A stretch of DNA of 64,000 nt, taken from CAZNPL01 sp964574815. Lineage in GTDB: Bacteria; Planctomycetota; Phycisphaerae; UBA1845. The stretch spans positions 124,001 to 188,000 of the forward strand of contig CAZNPL010000007.1 of assembly GCA_964574815.1 (NCBI GenBank), in the 5' to 3' direction. The notes below the pieces were generated by a model that was not told the origin of the DNA, ran no database searches, and saw only the letters and a list, made by a program, of their open reading frames with translations. This document shows positions 55,044 through 62,973 of the stretch, piece by piece. The first letter of the stretch is position 1; every line of letters starts with the position of its first letter. The position numbers and the translations under genes were made by a program.

Positions 55044-57700
55044 TATGCCCCGTCCGCGTTCGTTCCGCTTTTGGTCTTCCAGCCTCGCAGCGCCAAGGCG
55101 CAGCGACCGCAAAACTGCCCGTAACATGCACGGTAGCTCATGACGCACAGACAATCGCCCGCCCCCGGCGCCGACTTCAACCCGTACTGCGGCTGGTGCG
55201 TGTCCACGTCGCCGTTGTTGGGCACCGGCGGCTGGTGCTGGCGAACGAGCACGTGCCCCCATTCGTGAATCGCGTTGGCCGTCGTGTCATACGGGAAGAA
55301 GCCGTCGTTGTAGATGTCATCGGTGTAGAACAGGAACGCACCCCTCGAACTCAAGGCGACGCCGCTGGTGAATATGTGCCGCCATCCCATGACGTCCCAC
55401 GTGTCCCCCCGCGCAGCCTGGACCAGCGTCAACCCCGGCAACACGCCGCCGCCCGAGAAGTACTCCATTAAAGCATATTTGACGTGCCCCGAGAAGGCCT
55501 TGCGGATCTGTGTGACGTGGGCGGCCGCCAGCTTCGGCGGCTTCGGATTGGGCAGCCCGTCGATGATGTTGTTGTAGTGGTTCGGGTCACGGATGTTCAG
55601 CATGAACGGCGACGTGGGGTCATCGAACATCAACTGGTGCCAAAGGACGGCCTGATTGACCTCGCCGCTGTCGGCCGCAGCGTCGCACGCATGGTCGATC
55701 GCCTTCTTCATCTCATCGGCGCCGATCGTCTCGGGCCACGCCATGCGATCGTTGATCAGTTCGCAGTAGCATTGCCGATACTGCAGGGCGGGACCGATGA
55801 ACTGGATCTTCGCGGGGCGGTAATGCGAATTGTCGGTCGTCCCGTCGGATCGCTTCGCCGGATTCGGGGGTCGCACCGGCCCGGCCGTGCCCTCGGGACT
55901 GAAATCGACCTTCTCGATCCCGGAGGCGAACTGCCCGCGGTTCCAAGCCTTGTCAAACGTGTTGATCGAGTTCTGGGTATTCTGCTGAAAAAGCGTCTTG
56001 ATGTCGTTGGACGCGCCGGCCTTGGCCGGCACGGGAAACTGCAAGTAGCGCGAGACGCGGATGTTCCGCCAGACGACCATGGTGCCGGTATCCATCACCG
56101 GCCCGTCCTCCTTGTCGCCGGCGAATGCAAGCGTCTCCGGACCGACATAGGCGCGCAGCTTATACCGGTCGCCGCCGCATCGCGACGGCATGAAAATGAC
56201 CCCCGCATTCCCCTTCTTGTTAGTCTTGGCGCACACTGCGAATTCGTGCTGCCTGACTTCGTTCCCCTCATCATCCTGCTCGACGACGGGCTCCACCGCA
56301 TACGCCGGAATCATCTTGCCGTAATCGATGTGCTTCGGGCTTCGCTTCGAGTGCAAGCCCTTCCGCTTGACGCGAACCTCAAAAACGCCCGGCTTGTAAT
56401 CGTCCGAACCCGGCTTCCCTTCGCCCTCGACCGGCCGATCCCGCCTGCCACCGAACTTGGCCGGACAGTTGTCCTTCTGCGGGTCCTTGTCGTTGGCACT
56501 CTTGTTGTCTTTGAAGACCTTTTTGACAAAGGCCTTCGGCCCGCGGTTGCTCGTCTCGCACTTTGTCGGATCGCTCGCGTCATACGCCTGGCTGAAGTCG
56601 AGCTCTTTGTTGCGCAGATCCGGCGCCTTGAACGGTGTCTTGACCTCATCCGGCATGATGAGCTGAAAGTACACCGAGACGCCCTCTGCCGGCTCCTTCT
56701 CCCCGTCCGGCCGAATGCGGTGAACCGTCGCCACCAGCGGGATCTTCCCCATGAGATCGTTGTCGTCCCACAGCGCATCCTCGACCTCGTGACGGTCGCA
56801 GTTCGTCAGGCCGAAGTCGTATTTCTTGTCGGCGTCGTTGACCGGCGGATGCCTCCAGTTGGCGTCGATTTTCGGCTTGTCCCCCACGCGCGGATAAGTA
56901 AAGCAGTACCCGCCGGGAAACCGAATCGCCGCGGCTTCGCCTTTGCCCGGCAGCCTGCCCTTCTCGAGAATCTCGCCTCGCTTCGGAAACCCGCTCGCAA
57001 CGATGTTGTTCTGAACCTCCTGCTTCAGAATGGCGTCCAGCTCCGCATCGGTCGGCGGCTTGCGCGGTGGCGAGGTGTGCACGCCGCGATAGTACTCCCA
57101 GCACTTCTTGAAATGGTCGCCGACCTTCGAATGTCCCAGCGGCGTGTACAGATAGCCCAGCACCTGCAGCCGCTGCATGCGCCCCTCGCGCGTCATGTTC
57201 CCGTTCTTGTCCGCGTCGAAGAGCGCGTCCACGTCGCCCAGGGCCAGTGAAACCGAATACACCGGCTTGATGACCAGCGTGTTGATGTGCTTCGGATCCG
57301 ACGGATCGTCGAGCGCAACGTGCCCCACGTCCTGCCGGCCCGGCGACCGGTACTTGCCCGGTTTGACCTTCTGCTCCGGCTTCGGAACCCAGATGAAGGG
57401 GTTGGCATCCTCTTCGGAAAACCGGTAGTTGTGCTTCGGGGCGTCCTCGTACTTGCAGCCGGTGTGCTCGCGAAGGTAGTAGTTGATCTCCGACGGCTTC
57501 GACGTGCCCCAGTTGAACTGCGTGAGGTCGTGCCAGGCGATCGCCTCGGCGCCGTTCGAGAGCGACTGCGCGATGGTGGCCAGACTCTCGCCGTTCTTAT
57601 ACATGTACTTGGCGTAGCCGTCGCCGTCCTCGGCTTCCCGAGGCTTGTTCAGCCAATCCGACTTGGGATATGGATCGGCAGGCGTTCTTACGATGGCCAC
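55043..57700 (-). CDS. Metzincin-like metallopeptidase, candidate VgrG-island effector
   Basis: The 885-residue product has a LysM-like start (YKNGESLATIAQSLSNGAEA ... NPFIWVPKPEQ) and no signal peptide. A long middle region of unknown type follows. Near the C-terminus is HEWGHVLVRQH (812-822). It matches the metzincin zinc pattern HExxHxxGxxH except for Val in place of the Gly. About 30 residues later, VMSY (853-856) fits a Met-turn. Five cysteines lie around it (GDCLCVMSY, CYGQFCGRC), which is unusual and could bind a metal or form disulfides. No signal peptide plus a VgrG/PAAR context suggests a secreted effector. Substrate and toxicity are unknown. The stop overlaps the next gene by one base. 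Confidence 0.8.
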   Translation of the reverse strand: MAIVRTPADPYPKSDWLNKPREAEDGDGYAKYMYKNGESLATIAQSLSNGAEAIAWHDLTQFNWGTSKPSEINYYLREHTGCKYEDAPKHNYRFSEEDANPFIWVPKPEQKVKPGKYRSPGRQDVGHVALDDPSDPKHINTLVIKPVYSVSLALGDVDALFDADKNGNMTREGRMQRLQVLGYLYTPLGHSKVGDHFKKCWEYYRGVHTSPPRKPPTDAELDAILKQEVQNNIVASGFPKRGEILEKGRLPGKGEAAAIRFPGGYCFTYPRVGDKPKIDANWRHPPVNDADKKYDFGLTNCDRHEVEDALWDDNDLMGKIPLVATVHRIRPDGEKEPAEGVSVYFQLIMPDEVKTPFKAPDLRNKELDFSQAYDASDPTKCETSNRGPKAFVKKVFKDNKSANDKDPQKDNCPAKFGGRRDRPVEGEGKPGSDDYKPGVFEVRVKRKGLHSKRSPKHIDYGKMIPAYAVEPVVEQDDEGNEVRQHEFAVCAKTNKKGNAGVIFMPSRCGGDRYKLRAYVGPETLAFAGDKEDGPVMDTGTMVVWRNIRVSRYLQFPVPAKAGASNDIKTLFQQNTQNSINTFDKAWNRGQFASGIEKVDFSPEGTAGPVRPPNPAKRSDGTTDNSHYRPAKIQFIGPALQYRQCYCELINDRMAWPETIGADEMKKAIDHACDAAADSGEVNQAVLWHQLMFDDPTSPFMLNIRDPNHYNNIIDGLPNPKPPKLAAAHVTQIRKAFSGHVKYALMEYFSGGGVLPGLTLVQAARGDTWDVMGWRHIFTSGVALSSRGAFLFYTDDIYNDGFFPYDTTANAIHEWGHVLVRQHQPPVPNNGDVDTHQPQYGLKSAPGAGDCLCVMSYRACYGQFCGRCALALRGWKTKSGTNADGA

Positions 57701-57828
57701 CGGCTGTCTCCTTCAACCCGCATCTGCCAACGACGCGTCCGCTACCCTTAGTAGAAGGCCTGGCTCAGGCTCCCAGAAGGTTTCCCTGTATGCTCAACGT
57801 CGAGCAACTCTCCCGCCTTCGCACTCAA

Positions 57829-60213
57829 TCAACTCCAAGCCTCCACCTTCCCCGCGGCTTGATCGACCAACTCCTTGAGCACCGGGTCACTGCTGACGGC
57901 GCTCCACTTGTCGCCGTAACGCCGCACGAACAGCTTGCCCTTGGTGTCCTTGGGCAGATGGCTCATGAACTTTCTGTACTCGGCTTCGTCTCCGCCTGTG
58001 CGATCGATGTTGAGACATCCCAGGCTGGCCCGGGTATACCGGCCACTGGCGTGGAAATTGATCGCCCCGGCGAAATTCTGCGCCGTCCGATGTGGTGGAA
58101 ACAGCGCCCCCGCCACGGTCTTCCCGCCCGATTTTCCTCGGAAGTTCTCGTTGTTGTTGTTGGGACCCGCGGTGGGCAGCTTCCAGCCTTGTCCGTTCTG
58201 CGTGCAATGCAGCGCGGCGTACCGGCTCTTGTGCCGGTGCGTCTTCCAGTCGTATACGCCGGTCGCCAGACCCCCGCACGTGTAGTAGGACGTCTTGCCG
58301 GTCCCCGGACCGATGCTCCCGGTAAACGTCTCGTCGAGCAGCACCTTGTCCTTGTTGAACAGCAGGACTGTCGTGCCGAACCGCTTCCGATTGCCCCTCA
58401 GCTTGCCTTTCAGCTTCTTGACGACCGCCTTTTCCGCCTTCTTACGATTCCCGAGCTTCTCCTCCTCGCGGGCCACGCGTTTTTCATAATCCGCGTGTGA
58501 GTAGATGTAGTCCGCTTCCTCGTCCGAGACGATGATGTAGGCTGCGATTTCATCCTCGGGAACGTGGCTCTTGTCGATGTGCGTCGCCGGCAGCCCCTTG
58601 TCGAACTTCTTGAGGTTGGGTTTCTTCTTGTAGCTCTTATGCTCGTACTCGGGGTGCGGCAGGGTCAGATACTTGCCCTCCCGGTACTGATTCCACTTGT
58701 CAAAACCCTCCTTCTTCTTGGCGGGCTTGCTCGGTTCGGTCGGCTTCGCCGGGACCGGCGACTCCTTGGGATCGACGGACGCCGGCGGATCGTCCTTCTT
58801 CTTGGGCCCGGCCGTCCCGGGCTGATCGTGGATCTCGTAGAGCTTCTTCTGAAAGGCCGAAGTCGGCTTCCCGTCCACCTTCAAATCGAACTTCCGCTGA
58901 AAGCGCCGGATCGCCGCCTTGGTCAACGCACCGAAAACTCCATCCACGCAGCCGGCGTCGAAACCCAGATTGTTCAATCGCTGCTGCACGCCCGAGACAC
59001 ACCTGCGATCCGGCGCCTTCTCCTGAATCGGGTTCAACTGGCCGATCTCCAGGTGAAACACGACCTCGACCGGTTCGGATTTCTTCGCTTCCTTGTTCTC
59101 GGGTTGAGGCTTCTCCGCAACGACCGGCGGGGTCGATGTTATCTCCTTTTCAGGTGGTTCCGTCACGTCGAACAGCCGCAAACTGACGATCTCATAACCC
59201 TGCTTTCGCCTCGTCGTCTCGACGATGTTGTCGGCCCGCGGATCGGACGCGCCATCGCCGCGTCGCGTCGCGGGGTCGTTCATGATGTAACCGTCCTTTG
59301 TCTTCCCGACGATGACGACAAAATGATTGCCTTTTGTATTCGCGTCGCTTCCGTAGTCTACCTGCGCGATGGTGGGCAGGTTCTTCTTGATCCGGTCGTC
59401 CAGAACCGAAGCGAAATTCGCCTTGCTCCGCTCGAACTTGCTGAACGTGATCTTGGGCAGCTCCTCCGACTCCCCGCATTTGAAGCTCACGCCCCACTTT
59501 ACCGAATTCCCGTCATACCCATCGTTGGCATCAAGGTATCTGTCGAGCGTTCCGGGATTCACGTTGCGGCCATAGTACTTCAGAACCATCGCAACGCTGG
59601 TGATCGCACATCCTTTGGCGCTGACACTGCTGCTCGAACCGAGCTCCCGAGAACCCCACTTGGAATCCCCCTGCGAAAAGTGCGGGCACTTCGCACCGCC
59701 GTAGTAGACCATGTTCGCGTCATCGTCGCCCCCCTTGCCCTCGATGACCTCCGGCTCGGCCTCCTTCTTCGCGCCGTTCGTCGTATCCGGCGTCCACCGA
59801 ACGACCAACTTGCCCTTCTGAGCCGTCTTCGGAACCTCGACGTCGATCATCCCGCCGGGCTCAAAGTCGGATTCCTCGTATTCCCGCCCGTCAACAAAGA
59901 GCTGCCATCTGGCCTTCTTGACCGCCTGAAACTCCTCATCCAGCACACGAAGCCGAAGGTGAACCTTGTCGGTCTCCGTCTTGAACGGATGATGCTGATT
60001 CGTCGCCCCGGATTCCGTCTTGGTCTCACGCTCGGGAATCTCGACCTCATCGGCCTTGTCCTTCTTCGCACCGTTGAACAGAAGGAAGGGGTTCTCACGC
60101 TTGCTCTTCAGCGCCCCGTTCATTTCCCACAGCGACCTCCAGTCCTTGAAACCGTACTGGGTCGCGATGTGCGGCATATGCTCGCTGGCTTTGACGATAT
60201 GTTTCTTGGCCAT
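57829..60213 (-). CDS. Multidomain peptidoglycan-targeting effector candidate
   Basis: The 794-residue product has no signal peptide and several domains in order. Residues 1-60 are LysM-like (HMPHIATQYGFKDWRSLWEM, NPFLL, DEVEIPE). Residues about 170-320 resemble a C39-type cysteine peptidase with Q181, C202 (KGCAITSVAM), H297 (GNHFVVIVGKT) and D313. Residues about 400-460 form a peptidoglycan-binding domain (GVQQRLNNLGFDAGCVDGVF, then FQRKFDLKVDG). The last 160 residues resemble an L,D-transpeptidase: H721 in INFHASGRY and C733 in SLGCLNID fit the HxxG...SxGC site. Pro/Lys-rich linkers join the parts. It lies 13 bases after vgrG. This points to a cell-wall effector delivered with VgrG. Confidence 0.82.
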   Translation of the reverse strand: MAKKHIVKASEHMPHIATQYGFKDWRSLWEMNGALKSKRENPFLLFNGAKKDKADEVEIPERETKTESGATNQHHPFKTETDKVHLRLRVLDEEFQAVKKARWQLFVDGREYEESDFEPGGMIDVEVPKTAQKGKLVVRWTPDTTNGAKKEAEPEVIEGKGGDDDANMVYYGGAKCPHFSQGDSKWGSRELGSSSSVSAKGCAITSVAMVLKYYGRNVNPGTLDRYLDANDGYDGNSVKWGVSFKCGESEELPKITFSKFERSKANFASVLDDRIKKNLPTIAQVDYGSDANTKGNHFVVIVGKTKDGYIMNDPATRRGDGASDPRADNIVETTRRKQGYEIVSLRLFDVTEPPEKEITSTPPVVAEKPQPENKEAKKSEPVEVVFHLEIGQLNPIQEKAPDRRCVSGVQQRLNNLGFDAGCVDGVFGALTKAAIRRFQRKFDLKVDGKPTSAFQKKLYEIHDQPGTAGPKKKDDPPASVDPKESPVPAKPTEPSKPAKKKEGFDKWNQYREGKYLTLPHPEYEHKSYKKKPNLKKFDKGLPATHIDKSHVPEDEIAAYIIVSDEEADYIYSHADYEKRVAREEEKLGNRKKAEKAVVKKLKGKLRGNRKRFGTTVLLFNKDKVLLDETFTGSIGPGTGKTSYYTCGGLATGVYDWKTHRHKSRYAALHCTQNGQGWKLPTAGPNNNNENFRGKSGGKTVAGALFPPHRTAQNFAGAINFHASGRYTRASLGCLNIDRTGGDEAEYRKFMSHLPKDTKGKLFVRRYGDKWSAVSSDPVLKELVDQAAGKVEAWS

Positions 60214-60225
60214 GTCACTTCGCCC

Positions 60226-62616
60226 CTACGCGCGCTCCCACTCCATCCTCAGCGGGTACGTGATCTTGCAGTCGCCCGGCTGTTCCACCCAGACGCGCGC
60301 ATATCCGTTCACATCCAACGTACCTTTCGCCACCTTCCCGCCCGGCTTGAGCACTTCGTAGTACTCCCCGGCGCACGGTGTGCCGTCGGCGTTCTTCAGA
60401 TCGAAAGAGACCCAATGCCCCTCGTAAGGCTTCTCCTCGACCGGAGCCATCTCCGTCGGCGCTCCGTCATATTTGACGTCCTTGCCGGGTTGGACGTCGT
60501 CTGCGTCTTCCGGGTCGGCCGGCGAAGCCAGTTGCGCCACCACCGTGCTCGGCAACACGCCGGGCATCCCGTTGATGTGCACAACTGATCCCTTGATGTA
60601 CACACCGCTGCTGTCGATGCACACGGAGTTCCCGCCACATTTCAGAATGACGCCGGAATCAACCTCGCACACCATCTTCGCGGCCTTCACGTGATATTCG
60701 CTGGCCACCTTGTGATCGTGGCTTCCACCGTAATCCTGGTACACGTCCCCCTTGACCTTCACCGAGCGCGTCTCTTTGACCTCCAGCGCGTCCTTGCCCC
60801 CGACCGCCGCCGAACGATGCTCGCCGATTTTGGTGCGCTGCTCCTCCTTGATCACGAGAAACCGCGACTCCCCGACGTTGTGCCGCTCCTGATTCTTGAC
60901 CCGAATGTGCAGATCCTTCTGGGCGTGAAAAAGAAGCTGCTCCTTGTCCTTGAGGTCCTCGAAGCGAATCTCGTTGCATCCCCCGCCGCCGGTGCTCGAG
61001 TTGGTCTTGATGCAGCTCTTGGTCTTCTCGTCCGGCAGCTTGTACGGCGGCTTCTGATCGCCGTTGTACACGCAGCCTGTCACCAGTGGCCGGTCCGGGT
61101 TCCCCTCGATGAAATCCACCACGACCTCCTGCCCCACCCGCGGCAGAAACATCATTCCGTACTGCCCGCCCGCAAGCTGCTGGCACACCCGAATCCAGCA
61201 CGAAGACTTGTCGTCGTACTTCCCCTGGCGATCCCAGTGGAACTGAACCTTGATCCGGCCGAACTCGTCGCAGTGAATCTCCTCCCCTTTGGGCCCCACG
61301 ACCCTCGCCGTCTGTGAACCCCGCATCACCGGCCAGGGCGTGACACGCGCCGGACGATACACCACGTCCGCCGGAATGCACTCGAAGCTGGCGTCATAGA
61401 TCGGGGCCTCAAAGTCGACACTCGTCACGTCCCCGCGGTCCCCGATCAGATTCGGCGACGTGATCGAATCCAGCGGCCGACCGCCCAGCGCGTGTGCGGC
61501 CGTCACCGGGTCGCGCACCACCTGTCCCCCATGGTAAAGCCAGTCCGTCGTGTTCCGCCGGGCCCCGAATGCTGTCCGGTCGGAATCGGAGCGGCCTGCG
61601 CCGCCCGTCCCGCTCGTGGTCATCCCGATCGCCTGCTTGCCCTGGTGCGTCACGGAAATGACCATGTATTTGCCGTCGAACGACGGCGCGGCGTGGTCCG
61701 CCAGTTCGAACGTCCGTCCCGGCGCCAGCCGCGCCGAGTTTGTCGCCCCCGTCGCGATCACGCGCCGGGCGCCGAACTCCTCGGCGCGAATGCCCGCCAG
61801 CGACTTGCCCTGTGCTTGCTCGTCGTACCTGCCCGGGTAATCGCTGAATTCCAGTCCTTTGTCGCGCGTACCACCGCCGTTGGAACGCAGATTGAGTTTG
61901 GGCTTCTTAAAATTGTAGTCCGCCAGTGCCACCGCGCCAGGCCGCAGCGTGTGCCCGCGCCGAAACTCGACGATGCATTCCCCCGCCTCGCTCAGACCCG
62001 TCGGCGGAACGAACGGCAGCTTCGGGTCACCCTCAATTGCCTTGTACGCCGACTTGGCGTTCGCCATCACCAGCTTGTGCGCCTCTTCGGTCTGGTCGAA
62101 GTACCACCAGATTCCCTCCTCCTCCATCAGCCGGCAGATGAAGTTGTAGTCCGTCTCCCTGTACTGCACGCAGTACTCGCGCTTCGTGAACTCGCCCTCG
62201 AATTCCTTCCTGAAAGAGTCGCCCGCCATGCCGGCCGACGTCAGCACCTTCTCGATAATCTCCGGCGCGGTCATTTCCTGAAAGATGCGCGAGTCGTATC
62301 GATGCGTCAGCAGCCACAGCTTCGGCACCAGTACGATCCGGAAGTATCCCTGATCGATCCCCTGCCCCGTCATCTCGATGCTGGAGACGATGCCGTGGAA
62401 CCAGCGCGAGCTTGTCTCCACCGCCAGCGTCGCCGACGTCCCGACGATCGCATCCAGGTCGAGGTCCGGCTCGTCACACGCCGCATCGATCTCGAACCGA
62501 TAGAGCTGACAAAGCCCTTCCGTCCCCCGATACCGGAAGACCCGAAACTGGTCCGGATCTCCGCCCGTTATCTGAAAAGCAATCTGCGACTCGCTGAGAT
62601 TGCGCGCCAGTGCCAT
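60226..62616 (-). CDS. vgrG: Type VI secretion spike protein VgrG
   Basis: The 796-residue product is VgrG. The gp27-like part has FRYRGTEGLCQLYRFEIDAA, SAGMAGD...TKREYCVQY-type residues and FICRLMEEEGIWWYFDQTEE. The gp5-like part carries DEFGRIKVQFHWDRQGKYDD and WIRVCQQLAGGQYGMMFLPR, then VGQEVVVDFIEGNPDRPLVTG. After the usual end (near residue 690) about 100 extra residues include a transthyretin- or Ig-like segment (HWVSFDLKNADGTPCAGEYY, then LDVNGYARVWVEQPGDCKI). ATG at 62616 is supported by GAGGAAGG five bases upstream. It heads the island of effectors and PAAR. Confidence 0.95.
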   Translation of the reverse strand: MALARNLSESQIAFQITGGDPDQFRVFRYRGTEGLCQLYRFEIDAACDEPDLDLDAIVGTSATLAVETSSRWFHGIVSSIEMTGQGIDQGYFRIVLVPKLWLLTHRYDSRIFQEMTAPEIIEKVLTSAGMAGDSFRKEFEGEFTKREYCVQYRETDYNFICRLMEEEGIWWYFDQTEEAHKLVMANAKSAYKAIEGDPKLPFVPPTGLSEAGECIVEFRRGHTLRPGAVALADYNFKKPKLNLRSNGGGTRDKGLEFSDYPGRYDEQAQGKSLAGIRAEEFGARRVIATGATNSARLAPGRTFELADHAAPSFDGKYMVISVTHQGKQAIGMTTSGTGGAGRSDSDRTAFGARRNTTDWLYHGGQVVRDPVTAAHALGGRPLDSITSPNLIGDRGDVTSVDFEAPIYDASFECIPADVVYRPARVTPWPVMRGSQTARVVGPKGEEIHCDEFGRIKVQFHWDRQGKYDDKSSCWIRVCQQLAGGQYGMMFLPRVGQEVVVDFIEGNPDRPLVTGCVYNGDQKPPYKLPDEKTKSCIKTNSSTGGGGCNEIRFEDLKDKEQLLFHAQKDLHIRVKNQERHNVGESRFLVIKEEQRTKIGEHRSAAVGGKDALEVKETRSVKVKGDVYQDYGGSHDHKVASEYHVKAAKMVCEVDSGVILKCGGNSVCIDSSGVYIKGSVVHINGMPGVLPSTVVAQLASPADPEDADDVQPGKDVKYDGAPTEMAPVEEKPYEGHWVSFDLKNADGTPCAGEYYEVLKPGGKVAKGTLDVNGYARVWVEQPGDCKITYPLRMEWERA

Positions 62617-62898
62617 CTGACCTTCCTCAACTTCACAATGTGAGCGTGCATTCGGCTTGCACGCACCTCCCGGAGGCCAAGCAAACCGCAAGATCGACCC
62701 GAAATCTTCAGACCCTGCCCGAACCCGGCATTATAGCGGTTCGCCGAAGAATGCAAGACGCCCGTCTTCCAGACGTCTTTTCTCTTCGGACGACGCCGTC
62801 CGACTTTGGAGACCGCGTACCGTTCCCGGCCCCGTCAGCCAAGGGGCGCGCTCCGCGACAGGTCTGCGTTCATGCGGAAGCTTTCGAAATGTCTCGCC

Positions 62899-62947
62899 AG
62901 ACAAAACGGCCGACCGCGCGGCAAGACATCTCCGCGCGATCGGCCGT
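62899..62947 (-). terminator. Rho-independent terminator for the secreted protein gene
   Basis: A 16-base-pair stem with a single mismatch (62906-62921 with 62932-62947) encloses a 10-base loop. On the minus strand the hairpin is followed directly by TTTTGTCT. It lies about 25 bases after the stop of the secreted protein gene and about 280 bases before vgrG, so vgrG should have its own promoter. No gene is seen between 62617 and 62898. Confidence 0.85.
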
Positions 62948-62973
62948 GGGTCAACTGCGTACGATCTGAGTCG

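Noticed and set aside
58564..60588. Plus-strand frame of 674 codons opposite the multidomain cargo gene
   Set aside because: The product is Leu/Arg-rich with no domains and overlaps two supported minus-strand genes.
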